This document shows positions 22,650 through 33,559 of a DNA stretch of 64,000 bases, one piece after another; positions within the stretch are counted from its first letter, which is position 1; the number at the start of each line of letters is the position of its first letter. Both the position numbers and the translations under genes were made by a program. The DNA is taken from contig NC_087062.1 of the NCBI RefSeq assembly GCF_963678635.1, forward strand, positions 41,102,672 to 41,166,671. The letters run 5' to 3'. This DNA comes from Symsagittifera roscoffensis (lineage: Eukaryota > Xenacoelomorpha > Acoela > Convolutidae). The notes beneath the pieces are model-generated. The model was not told where the DNA came from. It did not search any database and was given only the letters and a program-made list of their open reading frames with translations.

Positions 22650-22800
22650 GATTTTGAACGAAAAAAAAACGCGGCAACGGAATCAACCGTTCCTCCTTAC
22701 TTCCAGTTGCCGGAACAAAATGCTAATTTTTTTAAACTTAATAATTTGAAAAAAATTGACTATGATCGGAACATTCTTTGTAATTTGACAGTAACCTGCC
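22650..22800 (+). mobile_element. Hairpin-ended repeat family 2, end fragments
   Basis: It contains a CCGGAACAAAA end-like motif (22710-22722). At 22758-22797 there is a right end of the form ACTATGATCGGAACATTCT followed by a weakened hairpin and ACAGTAACC. It is probably a deleted copy left by unequal exchange among neighbouring repeats. Confidence 0.45.
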
Positions 22801-23103
22801 ATCTTTTTTTTTTTTTTCAAAGACTGACTTTTTAATTTGCGTTAATTTTTATGAATTTAAAAAGTTTTCTTGTGTTCTTTTTCTGCTATAGTTTTTCATT
22901 AGACTAATTATAGACATTTTATTATCAGAGAACTTTTTTTGTTTCAAGGCTATTGAAGGACTGTTTTTCATAATAATGAGAAGTATTTGAAAAATTTTCA
23001 ATGAGATAATTGATATTTGTTTAATTACGCTTCGCATGTAGTGCGGTAAACTGGAACTTTTTTGTAGAATTGGTTCGATGTCCATTTTTATGTTTTACTT
23101 GGT

Positions 23104-23670
23104 TATTGTTCCGATCATTTGCAAAATGGGGAGGAACTTTGTATTAAGTTTTTTCTTTGTTTTTTGCTTTCCACTCAAAAAAATATAAGACAAATAATCA
23201 TCATAACTGGTCTAATGATGAATCCTAATGAAGCCCTTTTAGTGGTGACTTAAACGACATTTAAAAAATTTCAAAGAAGTGTCTCAGCATCTATACAAGT
23301 AGATAAGAAATTTTTGATTTTTAGTCTTAATTCGAGCGAAAAAAGAGTGCGAACAGTCTTACAATAGCGTATTTTAATAGCTTAGAATAGCGTAATCTAA
23401 GCCGTGAAAACTAAGCTTCACTCGAGTAAAGTTGTAATGTTCGTTTTTCGAGATTTTTTTAACCTGTTTGTAATATTTAGTCTTTCTACAGAAATTTTTC
23501 CAATTCGCTCAATTTACCATGACAGATGAATATGCCTAAGAGCTTGTTCTTTGCTCAGATCTTTTGATCTAACCACGCAGAAAAAAACGACACTAATTTG
23601 GGGAAAAAAGTTTTTCTGTTGTAATTTGAAGACTATGGTCGGAACACTCTGTGTTATTTGCACAGTCACC
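23104..23670 (+). mobile_element. Hairpin-ended repeat family 2, copy c, best-preserved right end
   Basis: It starts TTGTTCCGATCATTTG and ends ACTATGGTCGGAACACTCTGTG with the hairpin CTGTGTTATTTGCACAG and terminal TCACC. It is in opposite orientation to copies a and b. Internal blocks are TTTCCACTCAAAA, 'AGACAAATAATCATC', 'TTAATTCGAGCG' and 'CACGCAGAAAAAAACGAC', the reverse complement of the shared block in the other copies. Length is 567 bp, with no ORF. Confidence 0.65.
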
Positions 23671-25020
23671 ACCATGTGCATATAAAAGGGATTTAGGGGT
23701 TGAAAGAAAAATAACTTACTTGTTTATCAGCATTCGACTAGAACGTTTCTCTAAACTTAGTAAGGAAGCGGCTCTAACAATTACAATTTTCACACGTAAG
23801 CAAAAACCAAGGATTATCATCCGGCCATGAAAACACAGAAAAAAACTACAACTCATTTTTTTCTTTTTATTTTCTTGATTAAGCTTTAAATAATGAGAAA
23901 ACAATAAAAAAAAACTCTCGATAATTTTGAAAAACAAGAAATTTTTGCAATACAGTTTCGACTGAAAATTTAGATTATATCCGCTTAAAATGCTGAAATA
24001 GTTACAAACATAAGTGATCATAGGGTGAGAAAGTATACCAAATTTTGGCAAAAACCCTCAGAAGTCAACCAAATAACATTACTGCTACAACTGAATAAAA
24101 CGTAGAGATTGGACAGCCTCCTTTTCTCGAAATTCTACCTGAAGCAAAACGCATATGCTTGCAAACAAGCTTTCGTAAGCGACAGAAGCTCAGTTTAGTA
24201 CGTGGAATATGGTGTGTAGACAATGTTTAGTATAAGGTGATGCATAAATGGCAAAGTTATGCATTTTTGGGTATTCACAAAGTTTTTTAAACTGGTTTTA
24301 CAATAAATTTTTGAGATTTCAAGACTCAAAAATTTTTCAACGTTTTTGCTCCTTGCTTTTTCCGTTGTAAAGGAGTTTCTTCTTACATGTGCGACTACAA
24401 AGTTACAAAGTTTAAACTTTTTTTTCAATATTTTTGGAAAAAAATAAACGCTAATTGCTTTCACCATCGGATAAGGAAAGACAGGTGGCCTGCGATAGTT
24501 TTTTTGACGGGAAATCAAGTTTTAACAAATATTTTTGTTTCGTTTAATCCGTTTTTTTCCTAAGAAACAGGGAAGAATGATATATCATTTTGAGTTAAAA
24601 TGGTTTATTCAGTCGTGATTGGAATAGTAAAAAATTGAGCGTGGCAAAACAACATTTGTTGAAAAATTTCTGTTTTGCAAATTAACTTTATAACTAACGC
24701 CTGCGATTAGCAAGCGTTATCGTATATTCCCCCCCCCACCTCACACGAGCTTCAATATATTAGTGTAACGAGTGGTTTTACCACGTTGAGCATGAAGACC
24801 AAATATGTTTGTCGTGGCCTTATTAGTCTGTATGTAAATTTTCATAACAATCGGACAATCTGGTCAACAAACTTACATGTAAAACTTTGCAGGTGGGGGG
24901 AAGGAAAAAGAGCCGCATTATCAATTCAGAATATAGACTTTTTTCGGCCTACAATTTTTTTAACAGAATCATTGGAATCAATTGGTATCTTGGTTCGTTT
25001 TGAGTAAAAACTTCGAAGCG
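23671..25020. other. AT-rich non-coding DNA
   Basis: Nothing recognisable. Minus-strand ORFs of 107-111 codons at 23716-24051 and 24195-24518 are Lys/Phe/Leu-rich products of A/T-rich sequence without domains and are not called. A C-run lies near 24730. Confidence 0.3.
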
Positions 25021-25026
25021 TCTCCG

Positions 25027-25100
25027 GCGCACTTAGTCTGGAGGTAACGAATACGCCTGGGACGCCAAAGATCCTGGGTTCGAATCTGACAGGACCTGCT
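25027..25100 (+). repeat. tRNA-like pseudogene or SINE fragment
   Basis: An A-box-like TTAGTCTGGAGG (25032-25043) and a B-box-like GGGTTCGAATCTGA (25077-25090) lie at tRNA spacing with a 'GCC' triplet in the anticodon region. The acceptor stem does not pair well. It is followed by a T/A-rich tail, as in many SINEs. Confidence 0.4.
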
Positions 25101-25365
25101 TGTTTTTAAACAGGAAATAATCCGTTTCAAAAACTAAAAAAAAAATACAAAAAGTTTGAATTTCATTGAAAGTTCGAAATATTTTTTTTTCGTTTTTTTT
25201 TTGCTTCAAATTTGGGAAAAAAAGTAAGCAAGACGTTTCAATGGGCTTTTTTTTGCTCATATATTTTTTTCTGTTTTACGATTCAAGTAAGGCTCTCTTC
25301 ATTATTTCTATATTTCATTTTGAAACTCTAAAGCAAATGAATTTTAGCTCTCAAAATAAAAAAAA

Positions 25366-25584
25366 ATGAAAAGTACCGCTTTTCGGCACTTTGACCAAAA
25401 AATCGAGATTTTTTTCGGCGTGCGCTCTTCAAAATTGGTATATATTGGCACCAGGGCGCCCTTTGAAAAAAAGCTCGTTCGGCCCAAAATAGATGTCAGA
25501 AAAGAAGGGGAAACTTTGGTTGGTTATGGGGTCGAATCGCTAATAGGGAACAGCCGCCCTTTACCTTAATTCTGCCCCTGATTT
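25366..25584. mobile_element. 3' fragment of the hAT-like MITE
   Basis: It aligns with the second half of the complete element at 36363-36771. Shared blocks are 'GGCAC(T)TTTGACCAAAAAATCG', 'GCGC(T)C', 'CAAAATTGGTATATATTGGC', a GGCCNAAA segment, 'GGGTCGAATC', 'CCGCCCT' and the end TTAATTCTGCCCCTG. The left half is missing. It is non-coding. Confidence 0.6.
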
Positions 25585-26869
25585 CAGCGCAATTTGTTTT
25601 GTTAGACTTTAAGTCTTTCCAATTACGATAAGATGAACTGCACTGAGCAGTTGGCAGTAATCAAGATTCGCCTGACCAGTGTGAACGTTTTTTTCCAGCA
25701 TGCTCTAAATCGAGACATTTTTTTTGAGGGTCGATTGAGCAGCCAGCTTCACTTTTAAGTTTTTCGGTTTTGTTCGGCACCAGAGCGTAAATGGACGAAC
25801 GGAGAAAATCCAACAATCTTTATATGATGAAAAATGATCGAGCTCGGTTTAAAAAGTTCCGACCGCTCATCAAAATGCTGAGTTCTGTATAATTGTAATT
25901 ATATCAAAATGACATCAAAAAACGTTTCTTTCGTGGTACTCTTTCCACCAGAGGTGTCGGGTTAATGGAAATTTTCTCTAATTTTGAGCATTTGTTTTGC
26001 TGTTTTGTTTTGTGTTGAAGAGGCAACTTGTGTGAAAAATTGATTAACGATAAAATGAATCGCGCAAGTAGCAGTCACGGCTTGTGTGGAAGCTTGCCCA
26101 GATTTTCTCAGTTTCCTTATGACGGCATGGCTATCTCTCTTTTTTTTTGCGGTTTTAGCAAGTTTGTTCTCTCCGCCTTGGCTCAGCTTTGCTTACAGTT
26201 ACGACACAAAACTAATGGCGCTGTAGAATTTGGATCAATGTCAGAAACAGTATAGACTGGTTTGTTTGGGTCCAAACAGTGGATTGAAAATTGGCAAAAT
26301 CTTTAATTTTGATTATCCAAATGCGCTGGTAGTGTTTTTCGAACGATTCGTTCCGATTAAATAAAAAGTTTTAAAATCGTTTGAATGGTTTTTGATCGCA
26401 AGTAGCCTTTAATGGCGGGACCATTAAACTCAGTTGTTCTAAACACGAATCTCATCACTGATTTTCTTAATTTCAACTATTTTGAAAGCCCAAAACTTCC
26501 ATTTTTTCTAAAAAATCTTAATTGAGGGACTGTTTTGCGCGATTGCAGTTGACACGTTTCTTCTTACGTGAAATGAAATATCCTATAAAAATTTGTGAGC
26601 CGAAATTTTTGCGGCATAAAACATCGAAAAAGTTGCGGTGATGAAAAATATGGATCAACCGTACAATTTCCTACCAAATCGATTTAGAGAGTAAAAATAT
26701 GAAATTTTCATAAAATAACTTTAAAAAGAATGTTATATCACCAACTAAACAAATTAAATTTCCCAAATATAACTACAAAGTCGATTTAACTAACTATGTA
26801 GCACATCAAAATACAAAATGTATCAAAAATGAAAAAAAAAAAAATTAAAAGAAACACATTTTGCGCGTT
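25585..26869. other. Non-coding DNA
   Basis: No gene was recognised. A 75-codon plus-strand ORF at 26028-26255 contains a hydrophobic stretch but no family pattern and no splice or promoter context. The right part merges gradually into the tandem repeat that follows. Confidence 0.25.
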
Positions 26870-28900
26870 TGCATGAAATTCATATTTTTTAAGAATTACT
26901 TCTGGTTAACAAAAATTGCTTATCATACATTTTCATACAATGAAAAAATGACTATCACACAATTTCAAAAAATTCATTGACAAAAATAACTTTTTTACAC
27001 TATAAATTTTTATAACAAGCTACTTTGCCCAACTCTGTGACCATGTGTCCATAATTTGACCATAAAAATGGGAACGAAAATAGCAAAATAAGCATTTTTT
27101 TAATATGAAATTTTATGACCAGCTAATTTGTGCAACAAAATAACAAACTTTTTGCCATAAATTTTTTTGCAAAAATTGTGTGAAAATAGCCAAAGCAATG
27201 TTTTATCTTATGGAATTGTATGATATGCAATTTTCCACAAATGAAAATCAATAAAAAATTTGTTCCAAAATCATGTGTTTTATCCAAAAACAAAAAACCA
27301 AGGGTTTTTACTAGAAGAAAACTCAGAATGAAAGTGACAGTAACCACGCAGATAAAGTGTTTTTGGTGATATTAGGCATGTAAGTTAATGTTAACCTTTT
27401 CACTCAGATGTATAAACTAAAAATGTAAATTTTGCTATATGGTTAGAAATATTTTACTTTAAAAACTGTTGCTTGTTGAAAATTTCTGGTGGTTGAACAA
27501 TCTGAGCTTTTACGTTATGTTTATCTTAGCATAAATATGAAAAATAAAAATTATAATTTGTTCCTCAAAAAATGGTAGCTTATGATTATTTGATTTTCTT
27601 TGTGAAAAATTCAACCTGTACTAATTTAAAAAAAATGAAATATCAATTAGCGTACTGTTTTTATTTGAGCACAAGCGAGTTTGCAATGAAAAACCGATAC
27701 AAATTTTTTCCCTCAAAATCGTTTTTTTTTCATCAAAAAAGCATTCGTAATTTTTTCCTGATTTGTTTTGAACCTTGGTGACGCCAAATTTGCTCTCATG
27801 TTACTACAACTGCCCATAATTTGTTTTATTTGAGTTATAAACTAATTTTTAATATTTTTTTAAAATTTCGATTGAAAAAATTCCGCACATACAAATTTCT
27901 TCTATAAACAATGTATATTAAGCATTTGTTCCATAGACTTCAATTATAAAACTGCATGACAAGCAGTTTCCTTGTATGGGCGCCAATCGAAGAAGTGACG
28001 CGCTTCTTATAACAAATTGGCCGATATGGCTGTTTTCAATGACTTTGCGTAAAAATTCCCATCTGTAAAACACGTTTTTTTTGGTTCAGCCCCATACTTA
28101 ATCTTTTTTTCAGACTGTGCATATAATTTTTGTCGAATCTGCCAAAAAATAACCATAGCATAAATAATCTCACATTTATGTCAAAATTTGAAGAAGAAAA
28201 CTTATCCAAAAATTAACAGCTTGCTTCAACAAATCTCTTCTAATAAGTAATAACAGCTGAGTTGGGTAGGTGTTCGTTCTGACGAGAACCCCCTGGTGAA
28301 TAATTAAACAGTATACGCTGATCCACGTGGTTTATAATACTGACAACTGATGTAAACACATCAGATATTAATGCGAAGCAAAAAATCGTTCGCCACTTGC
28401 CACAACTGTGCTATATTACTTTGTTTAATTAAATTTGTTAAATGCCTGAATTACGCGTCTCCATTTTAGTAATCTTCCATTTTAGCTGAATCATCTTAAA
28501 TTTCAATTTAGCTGAAGCGCTTTCAGCATAATTGTCTGTGCGTTGAATAATGCATATATGTATGAAATGCATATTTTGAGCAGAAATAGTTTTCAGAATT
28601 AATACATGCTTGGTAAGGCCTTTCTACGGTAGGTCACCTAGAGAGGCAAGCTTACGGTTGATCCAAAAAAATAACAGCGAAATATTCTATGCTGGGCTAA
28701 AACTGTTTACGATAAACAGGAACATACTGTTTTTTATCTGTTTCGGGTTATTTGAAACAAAAAGCTTGCCTGTCTTCAGTATTGATTGCTTTCTGGGTAG
28801 GATTAAATTGCTGCTGACGCTACGTTTCAATAGGAACTTGTTAACCCGGTTCACGAGAAATGCTTAGGATACAATTTCATTCTCCATGAAGCAATGCTTG
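26870..28900 (+). repeat. ~2 kb repeat unit A of a threefold array
   Basis: First of three collinear units. Landmarks in order: 'TGAAATTTTATGACCAGCTA' (27103), 'ACCACGCAGATAAAGTGTTT' (~27343), 'GTTAATGTTAACC' (27388), 'CTGGTGGTTGAACAATCTGA' (~27487), 'CATAGACTTCAATTATAAAA' (~27931), 'CATCTGTAAAACACG' (~28060), 'GAGTTGGGTAGGTGTTC' (~28258), 'CGCCACTTGCC' (~28390), an AGCTGAA..CTTTCAGCATAATTGTCTGTG block (~28500-28545), 'ACATGCTTGG..AGGC' (28604) and 'TTAACCCGGTTCACGAGAAA' (~28840). No ORF is conserved among the units. Confidence 0.7.
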
Positions 28901-31480
28901 TGATACAGTTTCATAGACCAAAAAAAGTTATATGAAAATGACAAAATAAGTTTTTTCCATACTAGGAAATTTTATTAATAAGCATTTTTGGTCACACTTT
29001 GGAACAAAATAAAAAAAAATGCCACGCTTTTTATCACAAGAATTGTGTGGAAAAAGCAAAACCAGTTTTTTGTTTTTTGAAACTGTATAATTAGCATGTT
29101 TCCCTTACTCTATCAAACTGTATGATAGATATTTTTCCAGGAAAAAAAAGAAAATCCATGAAAACACTTGTTTCGAAATTTTGTGCTTTATTAAGCCACA
29201 CACAAACCAAGGATAACTGTTTGAAGAAAACCCAGAGTGTAAGAAGCAGTTATTACGCACATCAACTATTTTTGTTGATTTAGCCATTTAAGTTATTATT
29301 AACATTTTTACTCAGAGTCATAATATTAACCACGTAACTTTTTGTCATGGCTACAAAGTTCTTAATTAAAACATGTTGAAAATGAATTTCTGGTGGTTGA
29401 GCAATTTTGAGTTTTTTTGTAACTTTTAGGGTTTATGGAAGGAAATGAATATAAAAATAAAAATTGTGTTTTTAGAAGCCACTCGCTTGTTAATAATTGA
29501 TTTTTTGGTTGCAAAATTTAACTGGTAATACATTATTGACACGAATTATCAAATATAGTAATTTTTTTGAGCAGAGAATCGAGTTTGCAATCAAAAAGAG
29601 ATAAATTTTTTTCCTTTAATATGTATTTTTTTTTCACATATAAAACAGTTTGTATACATGAAGGTGTATTATGAACAATTTTTTAATCAAAAGTTTTTTT
29701 GTTGCCAAAGTTGCTCACATGTTCTTTAGTTTTTTGTTTGAATTTCAAACCAATTTGAATTAATTTTTGAAAAAAAAATCGAAGGGAAAAACTGCTTACC
29801 ACACAATTTTATTCAATTAAAATTTTATAATGAGCATTTTTCCAAAGGCTTCAAAAATTAAAAAGCATGACAAGCATTTTTCTTGCATGGATGTCAACCG
29901 GTGAAGTAGCGCTCAATTTCTATATCGAAGTAACCGAAATGACTGTGTTCAAAGCCTTTGCACAAAAAACCTCATCTACAAAAATGTTTTTTTTTTGTTT
30001 TAGCCCAAGTCACTAAATTATAAATAATTTTCTAGAATGATCCCACACTTTTGTCCTTACTTGAAGAAGTTGTCCTTACTTGAAGAAGTTACACTGCCAA
30101 AGTTAACCGTTTTTTTCAGCAAGTCTCTTTGAACAACAGCCAAGTTGTTTAGGTGTTCCACTTACCTAGGCAGTCAGGTCTGCGTCCCACCCTACCTACC
30201 TTGGCATAATTTTTGCGTTTTTCAGCGTTAATGTGTGCATGCGCACACTTCAGCAACTGGATGACAGGGCAGCTGAAAACGCTTTCGCATGACAAATGCG
30301 CCCTTCGGGTGCAATTATAATGCTCAAACAAAGTTGGACATGACGGTTTAAAAAACAAACAACGATTTTTTTATCTCCGTTTTTTGGATTACTCCGAGTC
30401 GAACACTTCTTGACTGGGCCCTAGGGGGAACACAGATCATCCTGCAAGAATTTCAACATAATTTTTTTAAAAAATTTGTTCGACTTTTTTCAGGTTTTTT
30501 TTCGCAATAGTTTCGGCAATTTTTTTTATCTTTTACAAAAAATCATGAAAATTTTTAGCGTTTACATTGAATGTTAATAGTTCAAACTGTCCATCTTGCT
30601 CTATATGAACAAAACTGGTGAAACAAATATAGAACAGAGTAACAGAGTAAATCAAATTTTCTCTTTTTTTCCTACAATTTTCGGAAAAACGACGTAATAT
30701 AAAAATTATATAAAAACCCCCAAAAAGCTCCAAAAAAACTTTCAGCGTTTTTGCCACTAGGAACTTCAAATTACCCAAAATGAAACTCCTTTTTTGATTA
30801 CAAAATCCATTGTTTTCATTTTTGGAACCTTAGAATACCGTCCTAAGAAGTGAAATTTTTAATTTTTGCAAAAGCAAAAAAAAAAATTTGCCTAACGGTT
30901 TAAAGTTTCATACCATATCTCATAGGTTTTTTTTAGAAAAGTGTTCTTGACCAAACCCGAAAAAATTACTGAATTACCACTTGCCAAAACGTGCGCCACT
31001 TGCCAAAACTATACGATTCATTTGTTAATCTATGCTTGTCAATTGCCTGAAATACTCGCCTCCAACTAAAAAACCTTCTACTTTAGCCTAAATTTCATTT
31101 TAATTGAATTGTTTTCAGCGTAATTGTTGTGTACTGAATGAAACAGTTTTTCTCTCCCATAATATCCTCGTAATTTGTTTTGCATTTTGCGTTATGAAAT
31201 TATTACATGCTCGGGGAGGCCGTTTTATGATATGTCGTCACATTGGAAGGAGATTGTACTGTTAATCCAAAAAAATAATAACAGAGAAATATTATAAGCT
31301 GCGGTAAAACTATTCGTGAAATAGAAAGGCACGGCTTTTTAACAAGTAACAAGTAATTTGGAATAGTTAGGTTGCCTATCTTCAGTATTGGATACTTTCT
31401 AAGGCTGATCAAATAGGCGCTGACGTTACGCTTCAATAGATATCTGATAACCCGGTTAACAAAGAAACCTTGTAATAGCT
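28901..31480 (+). repeat. ~2.6 kb repeat unit B with an internal insertion
   Basis: It carries the same landmarks as unit A in the same order: the AACCAAGGATAA..ACCCAGAGTG block near 29210, 'CTGGTGGTTGAGCAATTTTGA' (~29390), 'GACTGTGTTCAAAG' (~29941), 'GTTTAGGTGTTCC' (~30145), 'CGCCACTTGCC' (~30988), 'TTTTCAGCGTAATTG' (~31112), 'ACATGCTCGGGGAGGC' (31204) and 'TAACCCGGTTAACAAAGAAA' (~31449). Against unit A, about 700 bp is inserted between ~30160 and ~30960. The units differ too much to be recent duplicates. Confidence 0.65.
30160..30960. other. Insertion within repeat unit B
   Basis: This block is present in unit B but absent at the equivalent points of units A (28275-28388) and C (32700-32810). 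It starts with a GC-richer segment (30165-30320) containing the alternating TGTGCATGCGCACA, which is self-complementary. Terminal repeats were not identified, so the type of insertion is unknown. Confidence 0.4.
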
Positions 31481-33050
31481 TTTTATACTATGGAAAAATT
31501 ATTATCATACAATATCAGAAAAATTTAAAGAACAAGAAAAATGTGAACAAAAATACCAAAATAAGCCTTTTTTTAAGATGAAATTTTATGACAAGCTAAA
31601 ATGTTCAACTCCGCATTTTTTGTTAGAAGAAAACCAAGATTTTTTATTAGAAGAAAATCCAGAGTGAAAATGGCATGAACCACATGACCACGCAGATAAA
31701 CTGTTTTTGATGATTTTAGGCATGTAAGTTAATGTTAACCTTTTCACTCAGAATTATACACTATAAAATAATTTTTTGTATATGGCTAGAAAAATTTTAC
31801 TATGAAAACTAATGCTGATTGAGAACAATCTGGTGGTTGAGCAATCTGAATTTTTTTCAAAATATATTTATCTCAGCATGACAAAGAAGAATAAAATTGA
31901 TAACTGTGTTTTTAAATCACACAAAAAAATCAAATAATCAAAGCGAGTTATTTAAAAAAAAAACACTATTGTTATTTTTATTTTTTATTATGCTATTTGA
32001 TTTTTTGTGAGAAACTTTCAACCCGTACTATGTTAAAAAAACAAATTAAATATACAACAATTTTTATTTGAGCGCAGAAGCGAGGTTGCAGTCAAAAAGG
32101 GATACAAATTTTTTCCTTCAAAATATACTTTTTCTCCATTGAACAAATGCATATCATACAATATTCATACAAGAAGCCTAATTTTTTTGACGCCAAAGTT
32201 GTTTTCATGTAATTAAAGCTGCCAATAGTTCATTTTGTTTGAGTTTTGAGTCAATTTTTAAAAAATTTTGCAAAAAAGTTTCGATTGAAAAGATGCCGAC
32301 CATACAATTTCTTGAAAGTTGCATTTTAAGCATTTTTTTCCATAGACTTCAACTATGAAAATGTATAACAAGCATTTTCTTGTATGGACGTCAATCCGGG
32401 AAGTAAAGCATTTTTTTATATAAAAGAGGCCAACATGACTGTCTTTAAGGCCTAAGCATAAGAATTCATACCTGTAAAACACATTTTTTTGGTTCGGCTC
32501 CAGGCTTAATCTTTTTTTAGACTGTGCATACATTTTTTGTCAAAACTGTTGGCAAAAAAATCGAAAAATATCTACCAAAAAAACCCTTAGCATAAATAAT
32601 CTCACAGTTTTGTCAAAATTTGATGAAGAAAACCGCAGCTTCAAAAATAACCGCTTTCTTCAGCAAGTCTTTTTAACAACAGCTGAGTTGAGTAGGTGTT
32701 CAGTCTTACGAGAGCCCCATAATGAAACATTGAACAGTAAACGCTGATCCACTCCTTTTATAATACTGGCGACCGATGAAGTTACATCAGACAACAGTGC
32801 GAAGCGAGCAATCGCTAGCCACTTAACAAAACCTTGTTGTTTATAAATCATTTTTTAATTTATTCTTGTCAAAAGCTTGAATTACTTGTCTTCAACTTAA
32901 ATAATTTTTAACTCTAACTGAATTGTCCAAATTTCAAAATAGCTGAATCGTTTTTAGCATAACTGTCTGTGTGTAAAATAAGTCACGTTCAATATCCTTT
33001 TAATGTGTTTGTGATTTTTAACACATCAGGTTGTTTTGAAATGTGTTCAA
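31481..33050 (+). repeat. ~1.6 kb repeat unit C
   Basis: Third unit. Landmarks: 'GATGAAATTTTATGACAAGCTA' in divided form (31578), 'CCACGCAGATAAACTG' (31691), 'GTTAATGTTAACC' (31731), 'CTGGTGGTTGAGCAATCTGA' (~31829), 'CATAGACTTCAACTATGAAAA' in divided form (~32341), 'CCTGTAAAACACATTTTTTTGG' in divided form (32472), 'GAGTTGAGTAGGTGTTC' (~32685) and 'TTTTTAGCATAACTGTCTGTG' in divided form (32953). The final segment found in A and B (ACATGCT..AGGC to TAACCCGGTT) is missing. It is closer in sequence to unit A than to B. Confidence 0.7.
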
Positions 33051-33140
33051 GTATCTATCTTTTTTAATTTTGAATTTTAGGCAAACTTTCGATTTTGTCG
33101 AATTATGATTTGTTTTAATTGTTTTTTTTGTTAAGCACAC
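33051..33140. other. Short non-coding spacer
   Basis: T-rich sequence between the tandem repeat array and the MITE fragment. Nothing recognisable. Confidence 0.3.
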
Positions 33141-33142
33141 GC

Positions 33143-33330
33143 AGGGGCGGATTTAGGCGGGTACGAACGCCCCCTCTCAGGAATTCGAACCTCTCGCCAA
33201 GCAAAGGTTCGTCCTTTGGTATTATTTTATGACATCCATGTTCGGGTAGTGCTCGGAAAATGGTCGACCTAAAAAAATTGAGAAAAATTTTAAAATTCTT
33301 TTTGAAAATCCACCCCCCCCCCCCTCGAGT
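33143..33330. mobile_element. 5' fragment of the hAT-like MITE
   Basis: It begins CAGGGGCGGATTTAGG and contains GGTCGACC (33269-33276) and a GCTCGGAAAATGG segment corresponding to the complete copy, then a C-run (33313-33324). It is broken off before the right end. It is non-coding; the 108-codon minus ORF across it is an accident of the repeat. Confidence 0.5.
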
Positions 33331-33559
33331 GATCAAAAAAATTATGAGGTGACAATTTGTCATATTTTTTTGTTCCGACAGTTTTCGAGGAGAATGACGG
33401 AATAACTGTGCTCCAGGTTGGTTTTTGCAAAAGGGGGACATTCGTTACAAGATACTAATTCTCATATGCTTTAACCGTTGTTTTGTGTCTTTTTAGGGGG
33501 GGGGAGGGGTTCATTGCTAGGCATCTTAGAGGAAAAATAGTAAAAGAGATCCTGCTATT

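Noticed and set aside
24195-24518. 107-codon minus-strand ORF
   Set aside because: Lys/Phe-rich translation of AT-rich DNA, without domain, homologous repeat partner or splice context.
26870-33050. CRISPR-like or satellite interpretation of the repeats
   Set aside because: Units are ~2 kb, diverged, and not separated by short unique spacers; this is eukaryotic DNA.
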